Source of the DNA: Rhizobiaceae bacterium
GTDB lineage: Bacteria > Pseudomonadota > Alphaproteobacteria > Rhizobiales > Rhizobiaceae
DNA: 64,000 nt
Direction: 5' to 3'
Assembly: GCA_017644005.1 (NCBI GenBank)
Contig: JAEPMJ010000005.1
Coordinates: forward strand, 124,001-188,000
Of the stretch, positions 24,837 through 34,082 are shown one piece after another (position 1 is the stretch's first letter; each line of letters begins with the position of its first letter). A model generated the notes under the pieces. It was not told where the DNA came from and ran no database searches. It saw nothing but the letters and a program-made list of their open reading frames with translations. The position numbers were made by a program, and so were the translations under genes.

Positions 24837-25907
24837 ATGTGGCCTGATACGCGCATCAACGCACTTTTCGGTATCGAACTGCCGATCCTGCAAGCGCCGA
24901 TGGCTGGCTCGCAGGGCTCGGAACTGGCAATAGCCGTGAGCGAAGCCGGCGGGCTAGGCGCCCTGCCCTGCGCGCTGCTCTCGATCGACAAGATACGCGC
25001 CGAGATGGGAATAGTCCGCCAGCGTACCAGCCGACCGGTCAATCTCAATTTCTTCACCCACACCAATCCCGAACCCGATGCCGTGCGCGAAGCAGCCTGG
25101 CGCAAGCGGCTCGCGGGCTACTATGCCGAGTTCGCTCTCGATGCGAATGACATTCCGGCCGGCCCCGGCCGAAATCCCTTCGACGACGCGGCCTGCGAGG
25201 TTGTCGAGGATACGAAGCCGGAGGTGGTGAGCTTTCATTTCGGCCTGCCGGATCAAAAGCTGCTGGATCGCGTGAAGGCCGCCGGCGCGAAAGTGATCGC
25301 GTCGGCGACCACCGTGGCGGAGGCGCGATGGCTTGAGGAACAAGGCTGTGACGCCATCATCGCGCAGGGCGCGGAAGCAGGTGGCCACCGCGGCATCTTT
25401 CTCGGCGACGACATCGCCTCGCAACCGGGCACCATGGCGCTGCTGCCGCAGGTGGTTGATGCGGTGTCTGTACCGGTGATCGCCGCAGGCGGTATCGCCG
25501 ATCACCGCGGCGTCGCTGCTGCCTTCATGCTGGGTGCCTCCGCGGTGCAGATCGGTACCGCTTATCTGCAGAGCCCGGAGGCGACGACCGGGCCAGGCCA
25601 CCGTGCCGCGCTGGCAGAGGCAAGGGACGACCGGACTGTGCTGACCAATGTCTTTACCGGCCGGCCGGCTCGCGGGCTCGTCAATCGTATCGTGCGCGAG
25701 GCCGGGCCGATCAGCCCAGACGCACCGGCGTTTCCGCTGGCTACAGGCGCTATCGCGCCACTGCGCAAGCACGCCGAGGCGGCTGGCTCGGCAGACTTCT
25801 CGCCATTGTGGGCCGGGCAGGCGGCTGCGCTGGGCGGCACGCTGCCGGCTGGGGAATTTACGCAGCGCGTGGCCGCGGAGGCGCTGAAGCTGATGGGTCG
25901 CCGTTAG
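24837..25907 (+). CDS. Nitronate monooxygenase (2-nitropropane dioxygenase family)
   Basis: A 356-residue FMN-dependent TIM-barrel enzyme that oxidises nitronates such as propionate-3-nitronate. The start ([14 protein letters not shown]), the flavin-phosphate-binding [26 protein letters not shown] and [12 protein letters not shown] are typical. It starts 14 bp after the methyltransferase gene and overlaps the 3' end of the convergent metA by 4 nt. Confidence 0.93.
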   Translation: MWPDTRINALFGIELPILQAPMAGSQGSELAIAVSEAGGLGALPCALLSIDKIRAEMGIVRQRTSRPVNLNFFTHTNPEPDAVREAAWRKRLAGYYAEFALDANDIPAGPGRNPFDDAACEVVEDTKPEVVSFHFGLPDQKLLDRVKAAGAKVIASATTVAEARWLEEQGCDAIIAQGAEAGGHRGIFLGDDIASQPGTMALLPQVVDAVSVPVIAAGGIADHRGVAAAFMLGASAVQIGTAYLQSPEATTGPGHRAALAEARDDRTVLTNVFTGRPARGLVNRIVREAGPISPDAPAFPLATGAIAPLRKHAEAAGSADFSPLWAGQAAALGGTLPAGEFTQRVAAEALKLMGRR

Positions 25908-26830
25908 CTCCGGTTCCTCCCGACCTCATTCAGATCATAGGGAGTCGTCTGGTAGGCCTGATTCAGCCAGTTACCGAACAGAAGATGCGCGTGCGAACGC
26001 CAGCGGTTGAGCGGTTTTCGAGCCGGATCGTCCTGCGGGTAGTATTCGTGTGGAACCTCGATCGGGGTGCCGGCGGCGACATCGCGGTCATACTCCTCCT
26101 TGAGCGAGGTGGAGTCGTATTCGATGTGATTGAACATATAGAGCCGATTGCAGGCCTTTTCCGCAACCAGGCAGGGGCCGGTGAGGTCGGATTCCATCAG
26201 CAATTCGAGCTCGGGCACCGCCGCAATGTCGTTCGAACGCACCTCGGTCCAGCGTGACACGGGAATGGCGAAATCGTCGGAGAAGCCGGCGAGATAGGGC
26301 GAGGCAGGCGCATTGTTGCGATGACGGAAAACGCCGAATGCCTTCTTCTCGAGCGTGTATTTGGGCACTTTGTGAAAGTGCCACGCCGCCGCCATCGCAC
26401 CCCAGCAGATGAAGAACGATGAGTGGGCATTCGTCGCCGTCCAGTCGAGAATGCGCGTAAGCTCGTCCCAATAGGTAACGTCCTGAAAGGGCAGAAGTTC
26501 GATGGGAGCGCCGGTGATGATGAAGCCGTCGAACTTGCGATCCGCGACCTCTTCCCAGGTCTGATAGAAAGAAATCAGGTGTTCTTCCGATGTATTCTTG
26601 GCGCGGTGCGCGCCGATGCGCACCAGCGTCAACTCCACCTGTAGCGGCGTCACGCCAAGAAGACGTGCGAGCTGCGTTTCGGTGCGTGTCTTGTTGGGCA
26701 TCAAATTGAGAAGGCCGATCTGCATTGGCCGGATGTCCTGACGCATTGCAGTGCGCTCATCCATCACGGACACGCCTTCGCGTACCAGAATGTCTCGGGC
26801 AGGAAGCTGATCGGGGATTCTGATCGGCAT
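25904..26830 (-). CDS. metA: Homoserine O-acetyltransferase (MetA family)
   Basis: The 308-residue enzyme activates homoserine in methionine biosynthesis. The nucleophile is C142 in FICWGAMAA, with the catalytic His/Glu pair in MFNHIEYD. Residue 111, in [10 protein letters not shown], is glutamate; in the MetA family Glu111 goes with acetyl-CoA and Gly111 (as in E. coli) with succinyl-CoA, so this should be the acetyltransferase. Expression is controlled by a SAM-II riboswitch and terminator directly upstream. Convergent 4-nt overlap with the nitronate monooxygenase gene. Confidence 0.95.
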   Translation of the reverse strand: MPIRIPDQLPARDILVREGVSVMDERTAMRQDIRPMQIGLLNLMPNKTRTETQLARLLGVTPLQVELTLVRIGAHRAKNTSEEHLISFYQTWEEVADRKFDGFIITGAPIELLPFQDVTYWDELTRILDWTATNAHSSFFICWGAMAAAWHFHKVPKYTLEKKAFGVFRHRNNAPASPYLAGFSDDFAIPVSRWTEVRSNDIAAVPELELLMESDLTGPCLVAEKACNRLYMFNHIEYDSTSLKEEYDRDVAAGTPIEVPHEYYPQDDPARKPLNRWRSHAHLLFGNWLNQAYQTTPYDLNEVGRNRS

Positions 26831-26845
26831 TGAGCCAACTCCAAC

Positions 26846-26876
26846 AAAAAAACCGGCCGCAAATCGCTGGCCGGTT
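26846..26876 (-). terminator. metA: Riboswitch-controlled terminator before metA
   Basis: On the minus strand, AACCGGCC pairs with GGCCGGTT over a 10-nt loop, and the T run includes the last two stem bases for seven T in all. It lies just after the SAM-II aptamer and 16 bp before the metA ATG, where it would stop transcription when SAM is bound. Confidence 0.9.
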
Positions 26877-26880
26877 CACA

Positions 26881-26937
26881 CGGTCCTTTAGCGACTTGTT
26901 TAACGTGGCTGCAAGCCGACCGGCCAAATCACCACGG
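26881..26937 (-). promoter_or_regulatory. metA: SAM-II riboswitch aptamer upstream of metA
   Basis: The minus strand contains, in order, CGTGGTGATTTGGCCG, the P1 stem strand GGCTTGCAGCCACG, then TTAAACAAGTCGCTAAAGG. This is the SAM-II (metA) aptamer, whose hallmarks are GGTGATTTG at the 5' side, the GCTTGCAGCCACGT stem side, and AACAAGTCGCTAAA forming the pseudoknot. An intrinsic terminator follows directly. Excess SAM should therefore shut off metA, a layout well known in alphaproteobacteria. Confidence 0.95.
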
Positions 26938-27025
26938 GTTCGACGTTTTTCTAGTGTCGGGTCGGCTTTGCGTCAACGCAAAAGCTCTGATAGAGGCGAT
27001 GGCGATCTTTGTGAGACCTTCCCAG

Positions 27026-28123
27026 ATGAACCAGACAAACCGCCCACAGCCCAATCCGGGTATTATGGATATCGCTGCCTATGTGCCCGGCAAAGACGGC
27101 GCGCCGGGTGCCGCGAAAGTCTATAAACTCTCGTCAAACGAATCCCCCCTTGGTGCTTCGCCGGCCGCGCGCGCCGCGGCGCAGAAGCTGCTCGATCGGG
27201 CCGAGATCTACCCTGACGGCGCATCGACCGCGCTGCGAGAGGCGATTGCCGCCGCGCACGGGCTGAACGCCGCCAATATCATCTGCACCAATGGTTCGGA
27301 TGAGGCGATATCGCTGCTCACCAAGGCCTATTTGCGGCCCGGTGATGAAGGCATTTTCACCGAGCACGGATTTCTGGTCTACCGCATCGACATTCAGGCG
27401 GCGGGTGGCATCCCGGTTTCGGTGCCGGAAACCGACGAGCGGGCAGATGCCGACGCCATTCTCGCCGCAGTGACTGAGCGAACGAAGATCGTCTTCCTCG
27501 CCAATCCCAACAACCCCACTGGAACATATATGCCGGTGAACGAGGTGCGGCGCCTGCATGCCGGCTTGCCGAAAAACGTGCTTCTGGTGCTCGACGCTGC
27601 CTATGCCGAATATGTGCGCCGCAATGATTACGAGTCCGGTATCGAGCTGGTTTCCGCGAATGAAAACGTCGTGATGACGCGCACTTTCTCGAAGATTCAC
27701 GGCCTCGCGGCACTTCGCATCGGCTGGGTATACGGGCCGGCGCATATCATCGATGCGCTGAACCGCATTCGCGGCCCTTTCAATGTCAACGCGCTGGCGA
27801 TCGCCGCCGGCGTGGAGGCGGTTGGCGACCGCGCTCATGTCGAAAAGGCAGTGGCGCACAATGACGAGTGGCTCGCATGGCTGACTCAGGAATTCACCGG
27901 GCTTGGCCTGCGCGTTACGCCCAGCGTCGGCAATTTCGTGCTCATTCACTTCGACGGGTCGGGCACGAGCGCCGAGGAGGCGGATACCTTTCTTACTTCG
28001 CGCGGATTTGTGCTGCGCAGGGTGACCGGATATGGTTTCCCGAACGCGCTGCGCATGACAGTCGGGCCGGCTGAGGCCAATCGTGGCGTCGTGGAGGCGC
28101 TGCGCGCATTGCTGGGCAAATAG
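27026..28123 (+). CDS. hisC: Histidinol-phosphate/aromatic aminotransferase
   Basis: A 365-residue class I/II PLP-dependent aminotransferase. Motifs include [13 protein letters not shown], the cofactor-site [17 protein letters not shown] and the PLP lysine in [14 protein letters not shown]. It is immediately upstream (3 bp) of tyrC, the arrangement in which rhizobial HisC2 makes aromatic amino acids as well as, or instead of, histidine. The ATG at 27026 was chosen; an in-frame ATG at 26999 would add nine residues. It is divergent from metA and its riboswitch. Confidence 0.92.
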   Translation: MNQTNRPQPNPGIMDIAAYVPGKDGAPGAAKVYKLSSNESPLGASPAARAAAQKLLDRAEIYPDGASTALREAIAAAHGLNAANIICTNGSDEAISLLTKAYLRPGDEGIFTEHGFLVYRIDIQAAGGIPVSVPETDERADADAILAAVTERTKIVFLANPNNPTGTYMPVNEVRRLHAGLPKNVLLVLDAAYAEYVRRNDYESGIELVSANENVVMTRTFSKIHGLAALRIGWVYGPAHIIDALNRIRGPFNVNALAIAAGVEAVGDRAHVEKAVAHNDEWLAWLTQEFTGLGLRVTPSVGNFVLIHFDGSGTSAEEADTFLTSRGFVLRRVTGYGFPNALRMTVGPAEANRGVVEALRALLGK

Positions 28124-28126
28124 GCC

Positions 28127-29080
28127 ATGGCACAAATTGTCGGAAAACTCGCCGTAATCGGGCAGGGGCTGATCGGCTCGTCGATCACACGTGCCGTCGT
28201 GGAGCGGGGCATTGCGCGCGAGATCGCGGTTACCGATGCCTCCGACAAGGTGCGCCGGCGCGTGCGCGAGCTTGGCCTCGGTGAAGCACGCGTGATCGAG
28301 ACGGCCGCCGAAGCTGTTGCCGACGCCGACCTCGTTGTAATTTGTGTGCCGGTGGGCCAGATCGCCCAGGTTGCGCTGCAGGTTGCGCCTGCAATGAAGG
28401 CCGGCGCGATCCTGTCCGACGTGGGTTCAGTGAAAGCGTCGGTCGTCGATGCCATCGTGCCGCAATTGCCGGAGCACATTGCGCTGGTTCCCGCGCACCC
28501 GCTGGCCGGGACCGAGCTATCGGGGCCCGAGGCCGGGCTGCCGAGCCTGTTCATCAACCGCTGGTGCATTCTGACGCCGCTGGAAGGAACCGATCCCAGC
28601 GCCGTCGCCACAGCCGCGCAGTTCTGGGAAGCACTTGGTTCCAAAGCGGAAATCATGACGCCGCAGCATCATGACTACGTGCTTTCCATCACCAGCCATC
28701 TGCCGCATGTCGCCGCCTATTCGATTTTCCATACGGCACTGAGATTCGAGCGCGAGACGAATTCGGATGTCGTGAAGTTTTCAGCCGGCGGCTTCCGCGA
28801 TTTCACGCGTATCGCCTCGTCGAACCCTGCCATGTGGCGAGACATATTTCTCGGCAACAAGGACCAGGTGCTTGAAATCCTGCGCCGCTTCCAGGGCGAC
28901 CTGGAGGCCTTTGCCGAGGCGATCGCCAATGAGGACGGTGACAGGCTGGTGGAGCTTCTGTCGACCAGCCGGCTGACGCGGCGCAAGGTGATCGAAAAAG
29001 AGCATATCTCGCTGCAGCCGAAGCCCGACTCAATGAAATCGGACCGGGCGCTGGCTCGACCCTATTCGTCGGATTTTTGA
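28127..29080 (+). CDS. tyrC: Prephenate/arogenate dehydrogenase family protein TyrC
   Basis: A 317-residue NAD(P)-dependent dehydrogenase in tyrosine biosynthesis, acting on prephenate or arogenate. The nucleotide-binding motif VIGQGLIGSS is at residues 10-19, and the catalytic/substrate region has VPAHPLAGTELSGPEAG and SITSHLPHV. It starts 3 bp after hisC, so the two are one transcript. The substrate preference cannot be read from sequence. It ends 8 bp before the convergent DUF2125 gene. Confidence 0.93.
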   Translation: MAQIVGKLAVIGQGLIGSSITRAVVERGIAREIAVTDASDKVRRRVRELGLGEARVIETAAEAVADADLVVICVPVGQIAQVALQVAPAMKAGAILSDVGSVKASVVDAIVPQLPEHIALVPAHPLAGTELSGPEAGLPSLFINRWCILTPLEGTDPSAVATAAQFWEALGSKAEIMTPQHHDYVLSITSHLPHVAAYSIFHTALRFERETNSDVVKFSAGGFRDFTRIASSNPAMWRDIFLGNKDQVLEILRRFQGDLEAFAEAIANEDGDRLVELLSTSRLTRRKVIEKEHISLQPKPDSMKSDRALARPYSSDF

Positions 29081-29088
29081 GGCTTCGC

Positions 29089-30081
29089 TCAGAGCGGGGG
29101 TATTCTGCCCAGCTCGATAAAGCCGAAAATCGCGACGCCCTTGCGTATTCTGAGCGGTAGCGACTGGTCAGGGCCGAGTGCGGCAAGCCCCGCCGACAGC
29201 GCCGCAAGCTGAGAACTCAAATGCGGATATGCAGCCGCAAGAACCTCCATCAGCCGGATGGTTTCGCCGGTGTGGATTTCGAGTGTGGCATCGATCAATC
29301 CATCCTCGCCAATGGCGACCGGGCCCGAGACATTTACCGTCCCGCCGCCTTCGAATGCGAGGTCGAGGCGCTTAATGACGTAGCTCGACCCCAGCAAGCC
29401 GATGGCACCGCGCGCGAAACGGTCGACGCCGTTATCTATCGCGATGTCGGCAATGCCCGACAGCGGCGGAAGATCGGGGCCTGGCAGCGTGTCCCCGGCC
29501 TCGGCGCCGCTGAACCGCAAGCCAAGCTCTATGTCGCGTTCGGCGGGACGGAAATGGAGCTGCAACTCCCGTGCACGCAGGAATTCGCCGTCCGCTTCGT
29601 TCGGCTCATCAATGTCAATATAGAGCCGGGTGGCAACGAGCGAAGCGCGTTCGGGCAATTTCGTCGTCAGGCGCGCACTGGCGCGCACAGCTTCCCAATT
29701 GAGCTTCAGCGGCAGCAAGCCCGGCGCATTGATGCGTGCTGGGCTTTCAAGTTCGGCGATTATCTGGCGCGGCGCGTAGATCTGAGCCGCCGAGCGCAGA
29801 GCGCCCGCCTGCAGTGCAAATCCATCCATACGCCGTTCTAGGAATATGGAATCGCAAAACAGGCCGATGCGGAACGGATAACCACGCGCTTCGAGGTTCT
29901 CGCAACTGGCCCGGTCGCCATTGCTGCTCAGACGCTGCAATACGGCGTTCGTCTCCGCAGTCAGGCTTCGGGCGGCGAAGTACCAGCCGGTGCTGTAGAG
30001 CGCAATCGCGGCAACAATAGCGGCTGCAAGCCAGATGAAACGGCGTGCAGTGCCAGTTGAGCCGGTATGGCTTGACGTCAT
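29089..30081 (-). CDS. DUF2125 envelope protein
   Basis: A 330-residue protein with one N-terminal membrane segment (about residues 15-35) and a large exported domain. The family signature includes NLEARGYPFRIGLFCDSI near residues 60-78 and repeated beta-strand segments after it. DUF2125 proteins are common in Hyphomicrobiales and unstudied. The ATG at 30081 (MTSSHTGS) was chosen over 30141, which would lengthen the N-terminus with non-typical sequence. It is divergent from the ChaC-like gene. Confidence 0.86.
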   Translation of the reverse strand: MTSSHTGSTGTARRFIWLAAAIVAAIALYSTGWYFAARSLTAETNAVLQRLSSNGDRASCENLEARGYPFRIGLFCDSIFLERRMDGFALQAGALRSAAQIYAPRQIIAELESPARINAPGLLPLKLNWEAVRASARLTTKLPERASLVATRLYIDIDEPNEADGEFLRARELQLHFRPAERDIELGLRFSGAEAGDTLPGPDLPPLSGIADIAIDNGVDRFARGAIGLLGSSYVIKRLDLAFEGGGTVNVSGPVAIGEDGLIDATLEIHTGETIRLMEVLAAAYPHLSSQLAALSAGLAALGPDQSLPLRIRKGVAIFGFIELGRIPPL

Positions 30082-30160
30082 GCTGATGGCCTCGTTAACC
30101 CGGTGCCCGCAGGCTGCCACTTGCCGGCAAGCCGCATTCAACTTTCCGGGACAAGGGCAT

Positions 30161-30679
30161 ATGGGCGATTTTTGGGTCTTTGGCTACGGCTCGCTGATCT
30201 GGCGACCGGGTTTTGCCCATGTTGAGACCAGTCGCGCCCGCCTGTTCGGCTATCGACGTGCATTGTGTGTTGCTTCTTATGTTCACCGCGGTACGCCCGA
30301 ACGGCCCGGGCTTGTGCTCGGGCTCGACCGGGGCGGTTCGTGCGTGGGACTGGCGTTCCGTGTTCCCGGCAACCTGCGCGATGAGGTCATGGCGGCGCTG
30401 CGGGCGCGCGAACTGGTGACCAATGTCTATCTGGAGCGGGTGTTGCCGGTGCGGCTTGCGACGGGCGAGACGGTGCATGCGGTCTGCTACATCGTCGATC
30501 GGGCGCATGAGCAATATGCGGGTGCGCTCGATATCGAACATGCTGCCGCGCGCGTCTCCGGCGCGGCCGGCCAGTCGGGGCCGAACGAGCAATATGTGCT
30601 CAATACGGTTGAGCATCTGAAGGCGCTGTCGATCAGGGATCATTGGCTGGAGGCCGTTGCGAGCAGGGTTTCCGGCTGA
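30161..30679 (+). CDS. ChaC-like gamma-glutamylcyclotransferase
   Basis: A 172-residue enzyme of the ChaC family, which degrades glutathione to 5-oxoproline and Cys-Gly. The hallmark FGYGSLIWRPG lies at residues 7-17, followed by YVHRGTPERPGLVLGL. The ATG at 30161 follows the ACAAGGGC site; the frame from 30035 would overlap the divergent DUF2125 start. It ends 2 bp before the convergent acyltransferase gene. Confidence 0.91.
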   Translation: MGDFWVFGYGSLIWRPGFAHVETSRARLFGYRRALCVASYVHRGTPERPGLVLGLDRGGSCVGLAFRVPGNLRDEVMAALRARELVTNVYLERVLPVRLATGETVHAVCYIVDRAHEQYAGALDIEHAAARVSGAAGQSGPNEQYVLNTVEHLKALSIRDHWLEAVASRVSG

Positions 30680-30681
30680 CC

Positions 30682-31482
30682 CTACGCGCTCGCGGACTTG
30701 GTGACCCCCAGCTCGGCCAAGCGCTTGCGGGCCGTCTCCGGCATTGGCGGCGCGTCGGGTGCAGCTGCTGCCTCTACTAGAATCTGGTCGCACGCGGCTT
30801 CCGTCTCGGCCACAAGGCGGGCGTGAAATTCCTCCTTGTCGAGACCTGGCGGGATCGGCGGCAAATAGCGGGCATGAACAGTTCCGGGATATCGCAGGAA
30901 CTTGCGGCGCGGCCACCATAGTCCGGCCTGATGTGCGACCGGGACAACCGGCAGATCCAGCTCTGCGTAGAGCTCAACGATCCCCCATTTGTATGCGGGC
31001 TCCGCACCGGGCGGACGGCGTGTGCCTTCCGGGTAGATAATCAGCTGGCGATCGTTTCTGTGCATTTCCTTGCGTGTGCGGGCGATGACATCCTTGAGCG
31101 CGCGCGAGCGCTTGCCGCGATCGACCGGGATCATGCGCATCTTCATGATGTACCAGCCGAAAAACGGTATCCAGCGGAGCTCGCGCTTGAGAATGTAGAG
31201 CGGGTCGCGAATGTCTGAAAGAAAGGCGATCGTGTCCCAGAAAGACTGATGTTTCGGGGCTAGGATGTAGGAACCTTCGGGCAGATTTTCCTGGCCGGTG
31301 ATTTCGCTGCGTGTGCCCGCGAGTACTCTCATCAGCCACAGCTCGGTGCGGGACCAGAATTTCGGCACGAACCATGCGAGATGCCGGGGCGCCAGAAAAT
31401 AGAACGGCGTCCAGAGGATCATCTGAACGATCAGGTTGAGATAGAACGCGGCATTGAAGGCCAGCGAACGAATGTAGAGCAT
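30682..31482 (-). CDS. 1-acyl-sn-glycerol-3-phosphate acyltransferase (PlsC family)
   Basis: A 266-residue membrane-associated acyltransferase that adds the second acyl chain in phosphatidic acid synthesis. It has an N-terminal hydrophobic segment, the catalytic HX4D box as H78-D83 in KHQSFWDT, the glycerol-phosphate-binding IIYPEGTR and a VPVAHQAG segment. These are in the correct order and spacing. It lies 77 bp downstream of the YdcF gene on the same strand. Paralogues are common in this order, so whether this is the main PlsC is open. Confidence 0.91.
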   Translation of the reverse strand: MLYIRSLAFNAAFYLNLIVQMILWTPFYFLAPRHLAWFVPKFWSRTELWLMRVLAGTRSEITGQENLPEGSYILAPKHQSFWDTIAFLSDIRDPLYILKRELRWIPFFGWYIMKMRMIPVDRGKRSRALKDVIARTRKEMHRNDRQLIIYPEGTRRPPGAEPAYKWGIVELYAELDLPVVPVAHQAGLWWPRRKFLRYPGTVHARYLPPIPPGLDKEEFHARLVAETEAACDQILVEAAAAPDAPPMPETARKRLAELGVTKSASA

Positions 31483-31559
31483 GGACCGCGCACCCGTTTC
31501 GGTGCCGACGTGGTTACATCATGAGGTTTGAATGGCCAAGCCTCAGCGGCCGCCGAGGG

Positions 31560-32192
31560 CTATCTGCCGAACGCGCCGCGCATGAGCGCTGCCAGATATT
31601 TGGTGTATTCGGTGAACAGGACGCGCAGCGCTTCGCGGTTGCGCAGCCATTCGCCACCGCTGAGCGGCGTATTGACGACCGGATAGGGCACAATGCGCAA
31701 TGCGGCGTCGGCGCGGCGCATTTCGAGCAGGCTGCGCGGCATGTGGTAGTTGTTGGTGACCAGTATGGCGCTGGAGAAGCCATTGTCGGCTGCCCACCTG
31801 GCGCTTTCGGAAGCGTTGCCAATTGTGTTCAGCGCTGCATGATCGATATCGATGCAGCAATCGAACAGCGCCTGCGCGGCGCCCGTTGCGCGCCGCAAAT
31901 CGTCGGCGTCGGTGACGGGGTTGACGCCGCTGATAAGAAGCCGTTGGCCCTTGCCATTGCGCAAGAGGTCGACCGCCGCATCAAGGCGGTAATGCCCACC
32001 CGTCAATACAATTATCGACTCGGCTTCGTCGGGATTGCCGGGCGTTTCGAGGTCGCTGACGTGATTTGAGAAGAAGAAGAAGCCAGCAACGAAACCTGCG
32101 ACCACCGCAACGACCGTCCATACGGCAATGCGCACCAGTCCATTGCCGCTACGGTGCGGTGCGGTCTCGGAATCGGGCGTCGGCTGGTTCAT
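31560..32192 (-). CDS. YdcF/DUF218 membrane-anchored protein
   Basis: A 210-residue protein with one N-terminal membrane segment (residues 21-42) and a DUF218 domain. The family pattern is visible in SIIVLTGGHYRLDAAVDLL, RLLISGVNP and SAILVTNNYHMPRSLLEM. SanA and YdcF relatives are linked with envelope integrity and vancomycin resistance at high temperature in E. coli, but the reaction is unknown. It lies 73 bp after ftsX, probably in the same transcript. Confidence 0.88.
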   Translation of the reverse strand: MNQPTPDSETAPHRSGNGLVRIAVWTVVAVVAGFVAGFFFFSNHVSDLETPGNPDEAESIIVLTGGHYRLDAAVDLLRNGKGQRLLISGVNPVTDADDLRRATGAAQALFDCCIDIDHAALNTIGNASESARWAADNGFSSAILVTNNYHMPRSLLEMRRADAALRIVPYPVVNTPLSGGEWLRNREALRVLFTEYTKYLAALMRGAFGR

Positions 32193-32265
32193 AACGTTGA
32201 TCTAGTGTCTGATTGAGGCGCGTTGCCGGTGCTTGCTCGGCAGATTGTGCAAACCGACATTCGCA

Positions 32266-33273
32266 TCAGCCGTCGCTTGGTGTGGTATCGAGGTCATTTA
32301 GGTAGGACACCACGGTAATGTGCGTCGTCGCAGCCGTGAGGATCGACACCGCGATTACGATGACGCCGACGCCGGCATATCCGGCAATTCCAATGGCGAA
32401 GTTGCCGAACAATGCCGCAGCCTGATCGCCTTCCGGCGTTGCCAGATTGCGGCTCGACCACCAGGAAAATCCGAGAAACACCAACGTTGCCAGCACGCCG
32501 CCGGTCGCAGCGCCCTTCATGCCGGTCGCCAGAAAGTGACTGCGGAACTGGCGCGCGATGAAACCGGCTTCGGCTCCTACGAAGTGCAGCACCTCAATGA
32601 CGTGGCCGTTGCCCGACATGGCGCCTCGCGTGGCGAAGACGACGGTCAATATCGTGGCAGACAGCATGAGAATAAGCACCGAAACTCCGATCAAGACGGT
32701 GGTCCGCGCCATGGCGACGAGCCGATCAACCCATGTGCGGTGGTCGTCGAGCGTTGCATAAGGCACGTTCTGTGTGATCGCTTCGCGCATGGCGGCGAAA
32801 TCGGGCGGATTGTCGGGGTCGATGGTGATGGTCACAAGGCGCGGGACCGGAAGCTCATCGAGGTCGACGCCGGTACCCAGCCATGGCTCGAGAAGGCGTA
32901 CCGTGGCCGCGTCGTCAACGATGGTTGCGGAGCGAACGCCGTCGAACTCGCGCGCGATCGCCACCGCCTGGTCGAGCGCAATCGTGATGTCGAAACCCTC
33001 GGCAGGCTTGACCTGGACGGTCGCCTCGCGGGCGATCTCGTTCTGCCAGGTTGCCGCGGTGTCGCGTACCAGGGTGACGGCGCCAAGGGTCAGGCAGGAC
33101 AGGAATGTCATTATCGCGATGACCAGGACCATCGCGTTGCCGGCGACGTTTTGCGGCGGCACGATCGGCATGGGCTTGCGCCGCCGTGCAGTGCCGCCCT
33201 GGCCGGGCATCGGTGCCACCTTCATGTGTTTTTTGCCGGCCTTGGGCGGTGGGCCTGGAACGACTTCAGTCAT
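32266..33273 (-). CDS. ftsX: Cell division ABC transporter permease FtsX
   Basis: A 335-residue FtsX with a basic cytoplasmic tail, a first membrane segment near residues 47-70, a periplasmic loop and three further segments, the last near the C-terminus. FtsEX couples ATP hydrolysis in the divisome to activation of cell-wall hydrolases through periplasmic partners. The ATG at 33273 overlaps the ftsE stop (ATGACTGA, 8 nt); an in-frame ATG at 33279 is an alternative. Followed by the YdcF gene. Confidence 0.92.
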   Translation of the reverse strand: MTEVVPGPPPKAGKKHMKVAPMPGQGGTARRRKPMPIVPPQNVAGNAMVLVIAIMTFLSCLTLGAVTLVRDTAATWQNEIAREATVQVKPAEGFDITIALDQAVAIAREFDGVRSATIVDDAATVRLLEPWLGTGVDLDELPVPRLVTITIDPDNPPDFAAMREAITQNVPYATLDDHRTWVDRLVAMARTTVLIGVSVLILMLSATILTVVFATRGAMSGNGHVIEVLHFVGAEAGFIARQFRSHFLATGMKGAATGGVLATLVFLGFSWWSSRNLATPEGDQAAALFGNFAIGIAGYAGVGVIVIAVSILTAATTHITVVSYLNDLDTTPSDG

Positions 33274-33925
33274 AGACATCCAGCCTGCCATTGGCGAGCA
33301 CCATGCGGCGGGCCTCGACCTGCTCCATCAGATTGACGTCATGGGTGGCGATGACCACGGCCGTGCCGAGGCGGTTGAGCTCGATAAAGAGCCGCAACAG
33401 ACGGCGCGCCAAGGGCGGGTCAACATTGCCGGTCGGTTCGTCAGCGAGCAGTATCTGCGGTTGTTCGATAAGTGCGCGCGCAATCGCAGCGCGCTGTTTT
33501 TCACCGCCAGAAAGCACCGGCGGCAGCACGTGCATGCGCTCGCCGAGGCCAACCCAGGTGAGAAGCTCGTTCACGTCGGCCCGGTATGATGCCTCCTCGC
33601 GGCCGCGCACGCGCAGGGGTAAAGCGACGTTTTCAAATGTCGTCAGATGATCGAGCAGGCGGAAATCCTGAAACACGACGCCGATCCTGCGGCGAATCAG
33701 CGGCAGATCGCGGCGGGTGATTCGCGCGCGATCCTTGCCGAATACCGTGATCAGGCCGCGGGTAGGCTTCAACGACATGAAAAGCAACCGCAGGAGCGAG
33801 GTCTTGCCGGCGCCGGACGGACCGCTCAGAAACTGGAACGACCCCTCGGGCAGCTGGAACGAGATATCGCGCAGGATTTCGGGGCCCATTCCATATCTGA
33901 GGCCAACATTTTCAAAACGAATCAA
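33266..33925 (-). CDS. ftsE: Cell division ATP-binding protein FtsE (TTG start)
   Basis: A 219-residue ABC ATPase. Walker A is GPSGAGKT at residues 35-42, then the Q-loop VFQDFRLL, the signature LSGGEKQR and Walker B ILLADEPTGNVD. The frame runs upstream to 34042 without protein-like sequence, and no ATG or GTG fits the conserved start. The codon at 33925 is TTG, giving MIRFENVGLRYG, exactly the family N-terminus, with GGGAA about nine bases before it. FtsE and FtsX overlap by 8 nt. Confidence 0.93.
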   Translation of the reverse strand: MIRFENVGLRYGMGPEILRDISFQLPEGSFQFLSGPSGAGKTSLLRLLFMSLKPTRGLITVFGKDRARITRRDLPLIRRRIGVVFQDFRLLDHLTTFENVALPLRVRGREEASYRADVNELLTWVGLGERMHVLPPVLSGGEKQRAAIARALIEQPQILLADEPTGNVDPPLARRLLRLFIELNRLGTAVVIATHDVNLMEQVEARRMVLANGRLDVYD

Positions 33926-34082
33926 AGTGCGGTTTCCCGTTCGATCCTGACACGCCACGTGTTTCTGGCACGGAACTTGCGGCCAGGAAAAGCCTCCGAT
34001 GCCTTGTCCCCACGCCGGTGCCAGTCGCGAAGCATTAACCATTTGGGTTTACCCCAGAAGCCGGCTTTTCCGAAAGGCAAAC

